Shown here piece by piece: positions 1 to 6,816 of a DNA stretch of 9,010 nt (position 1 is the stretch's first letter; each line of letters starts with the position of its first letter). The position numbers and the translations under genes are program-made. Under the pieces are notes generated by a model that saw only the letters and a list, made by a program, of their open reading frames with translations, searched no databases and had not been told where the DNA came from. The stretch is from an uncultured Ancrocorticia sp. (GTDB taxonomy: Bacteria; Actinomycetota; Actinomycetes; Actinomycetales; Actinomycetaceae): assembly GCA_905373325.1 (NCBI GenBank), contig CAJPTB010000061.1, forward strand, positions 1 to 9,010, written 5' to 3'.

Positions 1-1
1 T

Positions 2-97
2 CACCCCAAGCCCTTCCTCGGCTACTCCGACAACACTCATCTTCACCACTTCCTGACCACCTGCGGTCTGCGCAGCTTCTACGGCGGCTCCACGGTT
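2..97 (+). pseudogene. Fragment of an S66-family peptidase (LD-carboxypeptidase / MccF-like)
   Basis: Reading from base 2, this frame gives about 32 residues containing KPFLGYSDNTHLHHFLTT, then GLRSFYGGST. The GYSDNT-LH segment and the following G-x3-(F/Y)(H/Y)G segment are typical of the middle of S66 serine peptidases, which cut LD-linked muropeptides or inactivate microcin-like peptide nucleotides. After about base 98 the frame no longer resembles the family, and it lacks the downstream half with the catalytic Glu and His. Clean coding continues in a different frame. I read this as an S66 gene truncated by a deletion or frameshift. The upstream part lies outside the window, so the catalytic Ser cannot be checked. 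A chance match is possible but the motif density argues against it. Confidence 0.45.
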
Positions 98-381
98 TGG
101 ACGTTCTTTCCTCTTTCGGGTGCGACTCCGTCAATGAGTTGTTCGGCGCGGTCATGCTTGGCATCGTGCCGGGGGCGCTGCTTGCGCGCCAACCTGTGCG
201 GATCAGCTGCGAGCACGTGCAGACCGCGGTTCTCTGCGTCGACATCGACAGGACGGGCTTGACGCTCATGCGCGTCAGCCGCGACGAGGCCGTGACCGCC
301 TTCGTCCCCTTCGCGGCCCCGGTCGTCGGAGGCGGCGAACTCGCCCGTGAGATCGGGCGCCTTATAGAGCTTGGCTCCTGA
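97..381 (+). CDS. Uncharacterised protein, probably a C-terminal fragment (possibly DUF2470-like)
   Basis: This 94-residue frame (TTG at 97, TGA at 379-381) has strongly G/C-rich third positions, so it looks like real coding DNA. I do not recognise the protein firmly. Its last third, VDIDRTGLTLMRV ... FVPFAAPV ... ELAREIGRLIEL, resembles the end of DUF2470 domains (a hydrophobic strand with DxDRxG, then a VPFxxPV strand and a final helix). This is a weak visual match. No convincing Shine-Dalgarno precedes the TTG at 97, and the frame is open all the way to the left edge. It may therefore be the 3' end of a longer gene or a fusion product; ATG 154 is another possible start. It directly abuts the S66 fragment read in another frame, which suggests a deletion junction near base 98. 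Confidence 0.45.
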   Translation: MDVLSSFGCDSVNELFGAVMLGIVPGALLARQPVRISCEHVQTAVLCVDIDRTGLTLMRVSRDEAVTAFVPFAAPVVGGGELAREIGRLIELGS

Positions 382-410
382 CGCTTAGCGGATCCAGCGT
401 CAGAAGCCAA
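371..410 (+). terminator. Hairpin spanning the stop of the upstream frame
   Basis: Arms 371-376 (TTGGCT) and 405-410 (AGCCAA), and 379-385 (TGACGCT) and 396-402 (AGCGTCA), pair around a 10-nt loop with one 2x2 internal mismatch. The stem includes the TGA of the rightward frame. No T-run follows on the plus strand, so as an intrinsic terminator it is weak. It may act together with the adjacent 416-449 hairpin. Confidence 0.4.
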
Positions 411-449
411 AGAAAATGCGGGGACCCCGAGTGCGCGGGGTCCCCGCAT
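408..449 (-). terminator. Strong rho-independent terminator of the DUF1540 gene
   Basis: A perfect 14-bp stem (416-429 with 436-449) closes a 6-nt loop. On the minus strand it is followed by a T-rich tract, TTTTCTTT (complement of about 409-416). It lies about 50 nt past the stop of the leftward gene at 501. On the plus strand there is no T-run, so it should work best for leftward transcription, though the stem could also stop rightward transcripts. Confidence 0.75.
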
Positions 450-500
450 CGTTCGCTTTGGCGGAAGCGTGTGCCGACGGGCGCGTCGCCCTGTCGGCGG

Positions 501-758
501 CTACCGGGCCTCGAAGGCCGCGCAGGCGGCGTCGGCGGTGACGTCGATGGACGCCGCCGTGCACACGAGGTCGGAATTGTGAACGCACTCGAGGCGCTGG
601 CATGCGCCGACGAGCCCGTTCGCGGCAACCGAACGGCGGGCGTCGAGCTTGGCAAAGGTCGCGCAGCCGCGCTCACCCATCGTCATTGCGACTGTGCAGC
701 CGCCGTTGTTGAAGGAGCATGCGGTTGCCGCACACGTGGAAATCGGTGTCTGGGCCAT
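501..758 (-). CDS. Small cysteine-rich protein with two DUF1540-type repeats
   Basis: This 85-residue protein carries eight cysteines in two similar halves: C9-x4-C14-x6-C21-x10-C32 and C53-x4-C58-x7-C66-x12-C79. Each half begins with a C-x4-C-x-(F/H)-N-like segment (ACSFNNGGC, ECVHNSDLVC) and ends in C-A-x-F. This is the layout of DUF1540, a short family found in Firmicutes and actinobacteria whose role is unknown; metal binding by the cysteines is a reasonable inference. There is no signal peptide or membrane segment, so it should be cytoplasmic. The ATG at 758 is preceded by AGAGG six bases upstream on the minus strand. The gene stands alone, with 345 bp of non-coding DNA upstream and a strong terminator downstream. 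No function can be assigned. Confidence 0.85.
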   Translation of the reverse strand: MAQTPISTCAATACSFNNGGCTVAMTMGERGCATFAKLDARRSVAANGLVGACQRLECVHNSDLVCTAASIDVTADAACAAFEAR

Positions 759-1103
759 GATGAACCTCTTTCGGGTAGAAGACGGCGAAGCGGCTCGATC
801 GCCGTACGAAGCTTGAACACCTTCAACCTATGCCCGTTCGGCGGCGGCGAATAGGAAGGGAAGGGCCACCTCACCGTTGCTGTTCTGAGTTTTGCCAGGC
901 TGCCCTAACCTGGCGATTTCTTTGACCTAATGCCGTTTTGCGCATGCAATGCATTCGGATGTCGTTTTATGCGCGAAAAACGTTACGTTAAACGTCACAT
1001 TCTCTAGCCTTTTCCGCGAGAGCTTGCGGATAAATAGACGGCCGAGCCCTTGCGAAATTCGAGCTTCTCTCCAGCGGGCTTGCGCAGACCGTTCTTGTTG
1101 CCG
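759..1103. other. Intergenic region with AT-rich island and inverted repeats
   Basis: I see no gene in this gap between two leftward genes. It should hold the promoter of the DUF1540 gene and the 3' end of the HAD transcript. Visible structures are a 6-bp hairpin 894-899/909-914 (GCCAGG/CCTGGC), an inverted repeat GCGCAT/ATGCGC at 940-945 and 969-974, an ACGT-TAA-ACGT palindrome inside an AT-rich stretch around 976-998, and a 5-bp hairpin at 1013-1030. A possible minus-strand -10 (TAGGTT, 825-830) lies about 65 nt before the ATG, without a good -35. The HAD gene has no clear intrinsic terminator. Confidence 0.4.
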
Positions 1104-1991
1104 TCAGGCGGCGTCGGAACTGAGCAGCGCCCTGAGCGTGGTCGGCACCCCGCGCTCCGCGTTCGACGGCGCCGTGAAGCGCGCTGCAGCCAAGAGATCT
1201 GGATGGCCGTTTGCCATGGCGAAGGAAAGCTCCGCCTCTGCCATCATCTCGTAGTCGTTGAGATAATCGCCGAAAACCGCTGTTTGGGCGGGAGATATCC
1301 CGAGAGACCGTTGCAGTGCGCCCAGGGCGGCGCCTTTGTTTGTCCCTTTGGCCATGACGTCGGCCCAGTTTTCCCCGGAGGCGACGACGTCGTGCGAGTC
1401 GGCGAAATCCTGGACCAGCGGCAGCGCGAACTTCTTTGCGTCCCGCTCGTCGAAGAGCTCGACTTTAAGGACGTCGTCGTCGACTGCGGTCAGATCGTCG
1501 ACGACCTGGTTGACGACGTAATACTTCTCGACCTCCTCCAGGAAGCGCGGCTCTGTGGATTCGGCGTAGGCTGAGCGTTTGCCGCATACGACGACGCCGA
1601 GCTCCCTCCTGCCAAGGCTGTGGGAGCGATCCACGATGTCGGCAACCACCGATTTGGCCAGCGTTGACGAGCGCACTTCTCGCCCGTCTTGCACAACGAA
1701 GCTTCCGTTTTCCGCGATGATCGGCATTCCCGCGAGTTCTTGCGAGAACATCGCGGCGAGGGTGGCGTATTGGCGCGCGCTGGCGGGGGCGAAAGCGATG
1801 CCGCGCTCGCGCATGGCCTCTAGAAGCGGCCAGAAGTCGTCGGGAATGCGGCTGTCCTCGTCAAGGAGGGTTCCGTCCATGTCGCATACGACGAGGCGAA
1901 GGCCGCGGGCCAGCTCAACTGCCTCCGGAGAAAGCGGGCCGGGCTCGGCGCGGAGCCCGGCGGACTCCGGGTGCGGCGCGTGCGTTTCCAT
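1104..1991 (-). CDS. HAD-superfamily phosphatase, Cof/YbiV-like (HAD-IIB)
   Basis: This 295-residue cytoplasmic hydrolase has the HAD signature: motif I D37-M-D39-G-T-L-L (nucleophile and acid/base Asp), motif II around S71 in APASARQYATL, motif III K219 in KGTNKG, and motif IV G241-D-Y-L-N-D246. The SARQY form of motif II is close to that of YbiV/SupH-type sugar phosphatases, and the cap between motifs II and III is the alpha/beta type IIB. Such enzymes hydrolyse sugar phosphates or small phosphorylated cofactors; the substrate cannot be read from sequence. The frame stays open to 2072, but that extension is a low-complexity shadow of the upstream gene's acidic tail, so I chose ATG 1991. This start lies 13 nt after the pncA stop, with no strong Shine-Dalgarno, suggesting translational coupling. 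Confidence 0.88.
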   Translation of the reverse strand: METHAPHPESAGLRAEPGPLSPEAVELARGLRLVVCDMDGTLLDEDSRIPDDFWPLLEAMRERGIAFAPASARQYATLAAMFSQELAGMPIIAENGSFVVQDGREVRSSTLAKSVVADIVDRSHSLGRRELGVVVCGKRSAYAESTEPRFLEEVEKYYVVNQVVDDLTAVDDDVLKVELFDERDAKKFALPLVQDFADSHDVVASGENWADVMAKGTNKGAALGALQRSLGISPAQTAVFGDYLNDYEMMAEAELSFAMANGHPDLLAAARFTAPSNAERGVPTTLRALLSSDAA

Positions 1992-2004
1992 CGGTTTGTC
2001 GTTG

Positions 2005-2982
2005 TCAGAGGGGGGCGTCGTCGATGTCGGAAAAGTCGAAGTCGGCCTCGTCGGCGTCGTCGGAGAAGTCAATCTCCTCGTCGATGTCGATGTCGAAGTC
2101 GTCGAGGTCTACGTCGTCCGCCTCGCTCGAAAGGCTCAGCCCGGCGCCCAGCCCGGCCGTGAGCCGGGCCGCGAGATCGGGTTCCTCGTCGTCTTCGTCG
2201 AGGTCGCCGTACTGACCCCCGCCGTCGGGATGCGGACCGCCGTCGCGGAGAATTCCTTCTTCGCCGTACGCATCGGCGTCATCCTTGTATGCGCCTTCGG
2301 CGTCGGAACCGTAGAGACTCCCGTATCCGTCCCCGCCGATCGCGCCTGCGAGGGACGCGTCGTCGCCCGGAATCGGGGCGTCTTCGTCCTCCTCGTAGAA
2401 ACCGAAGGCACCCATAGAAGCCACCTGCTCGACCCCGGCTTCGTCCATCTCCGTGCGCGCGGCGACGCCGAGCTCCTCGCTGACGGGCACGGTCAAATCG
2501 GACAGGACGCGCGTGGGCCATCCGGCTTTCAACGCGTCGAGGGCGGTTTCCTTCACGCAGTGAGACTCGGCTATTCCGACCACGTCGACCTCCTCAACCT
2601 CGCCGGCGCGAAGGATCTCCTCGAGGAAGCGGCCGTCGGCGTCGCAGCCCTCAAAGCCCGAATAGGCGGCCTCATACTCGCCTTTCTTCACGGAGGCGTC
2701 GATCGGCAGAGAGGCGACGGCCTCGTGAAGCTCGGCCTCGGCCGTTCCCGCGAGTGCATGCGGGGGCCATGTGTCGATGAAATCCGGCTCCTCCGAAAAG
2801 TGCGAACCCGGGTTGACGTGCCAGTCCTGGGTGGTGACGATCATCGCGTACTCGTCGGCGTTCTCCGTGACGAAGTCCGCGATCCTCTCGGCCGCCGCGT
2901 TTCCTCCCTCGACGGCCAGCGCTCCGCCTTCGCAGAACGTCGGCTGGACGTCGACGATGATGAGTGCCCGTGTCTTGGCCAT
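2005..2982 (-). CDS. pncA: Nicotinamidase (PncA-type isochorismatase fold) with long acidic C-terminal tail
   Basis: Residues 1-196 form a complete nicotinamidase, which deamidates nicotinamide to nicotinate for NAD salvage. By comparison with mycobacterial PncA the catalytic triad is D11 (IIVDVQPTF), K100 (KKGEYEAAYSGFEG) and C142 (GIAESHCVKET). The metal ligands are D53, H55, H61 and H75, in QDWH, GSHF and WPPH. Nicotinamidases usually end near 190-210 residues. This one continues to 325 with a disordered-looking tail of about 129 residues, about 46 of them Asp or Glu by my count against 3 Lys/Arg, ending in alternating Asp/hydrophobic residues. The tail is in the same open frame with no sign of a frameshift. 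The start has a strong minus-strand Shine-Dalgarno (GGAGG, six bases before ATG). It heads an operon with the HAD phosphatase and is divergent from metG. Confidence 0.92.
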   Translation of the reverse strand: MAKTRALIIVDVQPTFCEGGALAVEGGNAAAERIADFVTENADEYAMIVTTQDWHVNPGSHFSEEPDFIDTWPPHALAGTAEAELHEAVASLPIDASVKKGEYEAAYSGFEGCDADGRFLEEILRAGEVEEVDVVGIAESHCVKETALDALKAGWPTRVLSDLTVPVSEELGVAARTEMDEAGVEQVASMGAFGFYEEDEDAPIPGDDASLAGAIGGDGYGSLYGSDAEGAYKDDADAYGEEGILRDGGPHPDGGGQYGDLDEDDEEPDLAARLTAGLGAGLSLSSEADDVDLDDFDIDIDEEIDFSDDADEADFDFSDIDDAPL

Positions 2983-3039
2983 GTTCTTCCTCCAAATCCC
3001 CGTCGCGCCTAAAGACGAAGCGCTTTTCCGATACCGAGA

Positions 3040-3045
3040 ATTCTA
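3040..3045 (-). promoter_or_regulatory. Candidate -10 box for the pncA operon
   Basis: The minus strand reads TAGAAT here, a good match to the actinobacterial TANNNT -10. It would give a leader of about 50 nt containing the GGAGG Shine-Dalgarno. No recognisable -35 lies 16-19 nt upstream, so the call rests on the -10 alone. Confidence 0.4.
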
Positions 3046-3119
3046 GCGGCCCCGCCTTGGTCTGCGCCCGCCCGGCGGATGGGCACGTTTTTCGGGGCGG
3101 GCGTCGGAGCCGAGCGCGC

Positions 3120-3159
3120 CCCTTCCTCCAGGCCGATCGCAGCCCTTCCTCCAGGCCGA
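3120..3159. repeat. Short imperfect tandem repeat in the pncA-metG divergent region
   Basis: The 17-mer CCCTTCCTCCAGGCCGA occurs at 3120-3136 and again at 3143-3159 (23-nt period). GCCGAGCGCGCCC also flanks both sides. The repeat sits between the two divergent genes, upstream of the metG promoter. It may be a simple duplication; no regulator can be named. Confidence 0.6.
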
Positions 3160-3264
3160 GCGCGCCCGACGCCGAACGAATCGGATCCGACATGCCGGAT
3201 TGAGTCCGACGTCGCGCAATCGCGTCCCTGTGCGCGGAAAGATGAACCGAGCCTCGCGGCGACG

Positions 3265-3270
3265 TAATCT
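3265..3270 (+). promoter_or_regulatory. Candidate -10 box giving a leaderless metG transcript
   Basis: TAATCT lies 7 nt before ATG 3278, the distance expected between a -10 and the transcription start. No Shine-Dalgarno-like sequence precedes the gene (the upstream bases read GCGGCGACG). This favours a leaderless mRNA starting at or next to ATG 3278 and argues against ATG 3272, which is too close to the -10. The -35 is poor. Confidence 0.5.
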
Positions 3271-3277
3271 TATGTCT

Positions 3278-5086
3278 ATGTCGCATATTCTCTCTGCAGT
3301 TGCATGGCCTTACGCCAACGGCCCCCGCCACATCGGCCACGTCGCGGGTTTTGGAGTCCCCTCGGACGTCTTTTCGAGGTACATGCGAATGCGCGGCGAG
3401 GATGTGCTCATGGTCTCCGGAACGGACGAGCACGGCACTCCGATCCTCGTCGCGGCCGAGGCCGAGGGCAAGACTCCGAAGCAGCTCGCCGATGAGAACA
3501 ACAGGATCATCGTCGAGGACCTTGTGGCTCTCGGCCTGTCCTACGACCTCTTCACAAGGACCACCTCCGTCAACCACGAACGCGTGGTTCAAAGCATGTT
3601 CGAGGTTTGCCGCGACAACGGGTACATGATCGTCCAGCAGCAGAATGTGGCCATCGACCCGGTGACCGGAAACACCCTTCCCGACCGCTACATTGAGGGC
3701 ACATGCCCCATATGCGGCAGCGAAGGCGCTCGCGGCGACCAGTGCGACGTCTGCGGGAACCAGCTCGACCCCCAGGACCTCATCGACGCCGTTTCCAAGG
3801 TTTCCGGGCAGGCTCCGAGGTTTGAAGTCACCGACCACTATTTCCTCGACGTTCCCGCGTTGGCGGAGAAGCTGGGGGAGTGGCTCGACGACGTCGAAGC
3901 CACCGGCGAATGGCGCCCGAACGTCATCGTCTTCTCCAAGCACCTCCTGGAAGACGTGCGCCCGCGGGCGATGACCCGTGACATTTCGTGGGGCATACCG
4001 GTTCCGGGATGGGAAGACCAGCCGAACAAGCGGCTGTACGTCTGGTTCGACGCCGTCATCGGCTATCTTTCCGCTTCCGTCGAATGGGCGCGCCGCCGCG
4101 CCGCGGCAGGGGAGGGAACCGCCGAGGACTGGCGCAAGTGGTGGAACGACCCCGAGGCGCTTTCGTACTACTTCATGGGCAAAGACAATATCGTTTTCCA
4201 TTCCCAGATCTGGCCGGCCGAGCTGCTCGCATACAACGGCGAGGGCTCGCGCGGCGGCAAACCCGGAAAGCTCGGACGCCTCAATCTGCCGACCCAGGTG
4301 GTCGCCTCCGAGTTCCTCACGATGGAGGGGAAGAAGTTCTCCTCGTCGAAGAACGTGGTCATCTACGTGCGCGACGTGCTCTCCCGATACCAGCCCGACG
4401 CCCTGCGTTACTTCATTTCCATAGCCGGGCCCGAGACCGCGGACGCCGACTTCACGTGGGCCGAGTTCGTGCGGCGCAACAATTCGGAGCTCGTGGCCGG
4501 CTGGGGCAACCTCGTCAACCGCGCGGCCGCGATGATCGCCAAGAACTTCGGCGAGATTCCGGCGCCCGGGAGGCTGGAGGAGGTCGACGCCGAGCTGCTC
4601 GACGCGGTGCGCAACGGCTTTGCCACCGTCGGCGAAAGCATCGCCAACCACAGCCAGCGCGCGGCTTTGACCGAAATCATGCGGCTCGTCGGCGAGGCCA
4701 ACGCCTATGTCGCGAAGACGGAGCCGTTCAAACTCAAGGCGCCCGAACAGCGTGAGCGCCTGGCTGCCGTGCTCCACACGCTGGCGCAAGCGGTGCGGGA
4801 CCTCAATACGATGATGTCGGTGTTCTTGCCGCATTCCTCGAATGCGATCGACCGCGTTTTCGGAGGCGACGGCGACCTAGCCCCCATGCCCCGTCTCGAA
4901 GAGGCCGAGGACCTCGACGGAGGCGATCCCTACCCGATTATCACCGGCGACTACTCGCCCGTCCGCCCCTGGGCGCCCAGCGAGGTCGTCCCCGGGACGC
5001 CCGTGGCGAAACCGACGCCGGTGTTCGCAAAGCTCGACGAAGCCGTGGTCGCGGAGGAGCTTGAGCGCTTGGGGATCGAGGCGTAG
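3278..5086 (+). CDS. metG: Methionyl-tRNA synthetase
   Basis: This 602-residue class I synthetase charges tRNA-Met with methionine in the cytoplasm. The N-terminal Rossmann core opens with [13 protein letters not shown], with the HIGH motif at 18-21. The inserted connective-peptide domain has one zinc knuckle formed by C143-P-I-C146 and C156-D-V-C159. The KMSKS equivalent is K353-F-S-S-S357, a common variant in MetRS. The C-terminal part is the helical anticodon-binding domain (WGNLVNR region). There is no appended Trbp111-like tRNA-binding domain, which fits the shorter actinobacterial enzymes of about 600 residues. The frame is open upstream to 3200, but the conserved protein begins [12 protein letters not shown], so ATG 3278 was chosen. 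It is followed by tatD after 10 nt, an arrangement common in actinobacteria. Confidence 0.97.
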   Translation: MSHILSAVAWPYANGPRHIGHVAGFGVPSDVFSRYMRMRGEDVLMVSGTDEHGTPILVAAEAEGKTPKQLADENNRIIVEDLVALGLSYDLFTRTTSVNHERVVQSMFEVCRDNGYMIVQQQNVAIDPVTGNTLPDRYIEGTCPICGSEGARGDQCDVCGNQLDPQDLIDAVSKVSGQAPRFEVTDHYFLDVPALAEKLGEWLDDVEATGEWRPNVIVFSKHLLEDVRPRAMTRDISWGIPVPGWEDQPNKRLYVWFDAVIGYLSASVEWARRRAAAGEGTAEDWRKWWNDPEALSYYFMGKDNIVFHSQIWPAELLAYNGEGSRGGKPGKLGRLNLPTQVVASEFLTMEGKKFSSSKNVVIYVRDVLSRYQPDALRYFISIAGPETADADFTWAEFVRRNNSELVAGWGNLVNRAAAMIAKNFGEIPAPGRLEEVDAELLDAVRNGFATVGESIANHSQRAALTEIMRLVGEANAYVAKTEPFKLKAPEQRERLAAVLHTLAQAVRDLNTMMSVFLPHSSNAIDRVFGGDGDLAPMPRLEEAEDLDGGDPYPIITGDYSPVRPWAPSEVVPGTPVAKPTPVFAKLDEAVVAEELERLGIEA

Positions 5087-5096
5087 AGGAACTCTC

Positions 5097-6056
5097 ATGG
5101 GCGGCAATCGCAAGAAGCGGAGAACCTACCCGGATGTGCCTGAGCGCTTGGCCTCGACCATCGTCGACAATCACACCCACCTGCCGGTTCGCGGAGACAG
5201 GGACTATGCGGCGCTGTCCTTCGACGTCGCGTCGGGGGTCGAGGAAGGCGCCGACGAGGACCGTCAAGGGAGCATTCCCTGGCATGTCGGCAGGATGGAG
5301 GCGGCGGGCGTTCGATGCGCCATCACCTGCGGCTGCGACGTCCCGACCCTTCAGCCGACCGTCGCACTCGCCGAGCGTTGGCCGAGCCTGTCTGCGGCAA
5401 TCGGCATCCACCCCAATGAAGCGCCCCTTCATCGCGGAATAACTGAAGAATCGCCGGACGGCATGGCCCACGGCCTCGATCCTTGGCACCGCGACCTTTC
5501 GCTGGAAGACGCCGTGGCCGAGGTTGCGGCGTTGGCCGTCAGCCCCGACGTCGTCGCCATCGGCGAGACCGGCTTGGATTTTTATCGGACGGCCGCCGCT
5601 GGGAGGCAGGCGCAGGAAGAGGCCTTTCGCATGCACATCGAGCTTGCGAAGGACCTCGATCTGCCGATGCAGATCCACGATCGCGAGGCCCACGCCGAGT
5701 GCATGCGGATCCTTCGCGAATGCGGCGCCCCTGAACGAACGGTTTTCCATTGTTTCTCCGGGGACAGGGAGATGGCCGAGGCGTGCGCGGAGAATGGCTG
5801 GCACGCAAGTTTCGCCGGCCCGATCAGCTATCCGGCGAACGAGGATTTGCGCGAGGCGTTCATGACGCTGCCGGAGGAACTCATCTTGGTTGAAACCGAC
5901 GCGCCCTACCTTGCCCCCGTGCCTTGGAGAGGCCACCCGAATGCGCCCTACGCCTCCGCCTATACGGCTCGTTTCATGGCCGACCTGCGGGGCGTCGACG
6001 AGGCTTCTTGGTGTGAGGCCCTGGATCGCAACGCGCGGCGGGTGTACGGAGTCTAG
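5097..6056 (+). CDS. tatD: TatD-family metal-dependent hydrolase (DNase)
   Basis: This 319-residue TIM-barrel metallohydrolase has all metal ligands of the TatD family: H26 and H28 in VDNHTHLP, E157 in AIGETGLDFY, H194 in QIHDRE, H218 in FHCFSG, and D268 in VETDAPYL. TatD proteins act as 3'-5' exonucleases or DNA-repair nucleases; the exact substrate of this one is unknown. The ATG at 5097 has GAGGA six bases upstream, overlapping just past the metG TAG, so the two genes are probably co-transcribed and coupled. An upstream in-frame start at 5061 lies inside metG and lacks support. The short basic N-terminus (GGNRKKRR) precedes the barrel. About 45 residues between HTH and the IGIHP strand are somewhat longer than in E. 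coli TatD, a common actinobacterial feature. Confidence 0.94.
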   Translation: MGGNRKKRRTYPDVPERLASTIVDNHTHLPVRGDRDYAALSFDVASGVEEGADEDRQGSIPWHVGRMEAAGVRCAITCGCDVPTLQPTVALAERWPSLSAAIGIHPNEAPLHRGITEESPDGMAHGLDPWHRDLSLEDAVAEVAALAVSPDVVAIGETGLDFYRTAAAGRQAQEEAFRMHIELAKDLDLPMQIHDREAHAECMRILRECGAPERTVFHCFSGDREMAEACAENGWHASFAGPISYPANEDLREAFMTLPEELILVETDAPYLAPVPWRGHPNAPYASAYTARFMADLRGVDEASWCEALDRNARRVYGV

Positions 6057-6122
6057 AACGCCCGGCGGCCGCCGCCTTGCCCTTCTACGCTTTAGACCGC
6101 CCGGAGGCCATCGCCTTGCCCT
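6052..6122. repeat. Degenerate 39-nt-period duplication at the tatD/membrane-protein convergence
   Basis: Bases 6052-6083 and 6091-6122 match at 27 of 32 positions with a period of 39 nt. The duplication covers the tatD stop and the last codons of the leftward gene. The period is a multiple of three, so the reading frame is preserved on both strands: there is a second in-frame TAG for tatD at 6093, and the copy beyond the leftward stop would read GKAAAAGRS beside the actual GKAMASGRS. No T-tract terminator lies in the 28-bp gap between the two stops. Confidence 0.6.
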
Positions 6123-6744
6123 GCGCCCACACGGTTCGCCAGAGGGGATCCGAGGAGTCGTCCGCCCATCCGTATGTCGCGTTGCTCCTCGCCAGTGCGC
6201 CGACGCTGAATAGGACGAGCGCGCCGCCGAGCATTGTCCACAAGCCAGGGCCCACAGAGGCGTTTTGCCCGAGCGCCGCCACTATGCCGAAGGAGGCGAG
6301 GTCGACGATCCGTCCGCACGCGATGACCGCGCCGGCTCCGGCTATTGCCGTGGCGGCGCTGCGCTCGCTGTAGCCTCCCGGGCGGCAGAGCGAAGCGGCG
6401 ATGGCGACGGCGGCGACGAGCACCGCGACGAGAACGAGGCTCTGCACCCAGAGTTCGGCGACGACGTCGAGGAAGGTGAGAGGCTTGGTGTCAGTGATGT
6501 AATCGAGAAACATTCCGGCAACTACGGTTATGCACGAAAGCGACGACGTCGCCGCGAAAAACAGCTGCGCCTTTCGGCTCCGGGAGGCGGGCGGCTCGAG
6601 AAACATGTCGGTCTCCGCGATGAGGATTGGCGCCTTTGTGTATTCGCGCGCCGACGTCGAGGCGACCCTGTAGGCCGCTGGCGACGCGCCATGGCCGCCC
6701 GTGTGGCGAAGGTTGGGTGGAGGCGAGCTGGGATAGTCGTGCAT
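6085..6744 (-). CDS. Four-helix membrane protein A (first member of a local paralogous family)
   Basis: This 219-residue protein has an N-terminal soluble stretch of about 58 residues rich in Pro, Ser and His, then four hydrophobic segments at about 59-83, 99-119, 128-150 and 163-184, and a short hydrophilic tail. I do not recognise a named family. Helix 3 ends in G-R-I-V-D (144-148), which corresponds to GRIID and GRGVD in the next two genes. The helix spacing and a glycine-rich helix 4 also match them, so it is a diverged paralog. ATG 6744 is 7 nt behind a TAACGT -10 with no Shine-Dalgarno. ATG 6606 (Met47, GGAG six bases upstream) is a possible alternative, but codon bias supports coding back to 6744. 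It converges with tatD. Function unknown. Confidence 0.75.
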   Translation of the reverse strand: MHDYPSSPPPNLRHTGGHGASPAAYRVASTSAREYTKAPILIAETDMFLEPPASRSRKAQLFFAATSSLSCITVVAGMFLDYITDTKPLTFLDVVAELWVQSLVLVAVLVAAVAIAASLCRPGGYSERSAATAIAGAGAVIACGRIVDLASFGIVAALGQNASVGPGLWTMLGGALVLFSVGALARSNATYGWADDSSDPLWRTVWAQGKAMASGRSKA

Positions 6745-6751
6745 AGGTTCG

Positions 6752-6757
6752 ACGTTA
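6752..6757 (-). promoter_or_regulatory. Candidate -10 box, leaderless start of membrane protein A
   Basis: The minus strand reads TAACGT, 7 nt before ATG 6744. TTGCGG occurs further upstream but with a 20-nt spacer, too long for a convincing -35. Confidence 0.42.
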
Positions 6758-6816
6758 GCGACTCGAAACCGTTGTTGCCGCAACGAAACCTGGGGAGGGC
6801 TCTACTTCGGGCAAAG

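Noticed and set aside
1579..3012. 477-codon open frame on the plus strand opposite the pncA-HAD operon
   Set aside because: It is a mirror of real genes; its long VDVDVEVVEVYVV stretch is just the antisense of the acidic tail.
4334..4348. KFSSS instead of KMSKS as a defective MetRS motif
   Set aside because: The F and S variants are common in bacterial MetRS, and the lysines on both sides (K352, K353, K358) are present, so nothing suggests loss of activity.
2672..4834. 720-codon open frame on the minus strand covering metG and part of pncA
   Set aside because: It is antisense to metG and in another frame of pncA, both of which have complete family motifs. It arises from GC-rich third positions and shows no recognisable domain.
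4941..5936. 331-codon minus-strand frame opposite tatD
   Set aside because: It is antisense to a TatD protein with every metal ligand intact, and has no family resemblance of its own.
6063..6074. 12-bp palindrome CGGCGGCCGCCG as a terminator
   Set aside because: It has no loop and no T-tract, and is better explained as part of the 39-nt duplication.
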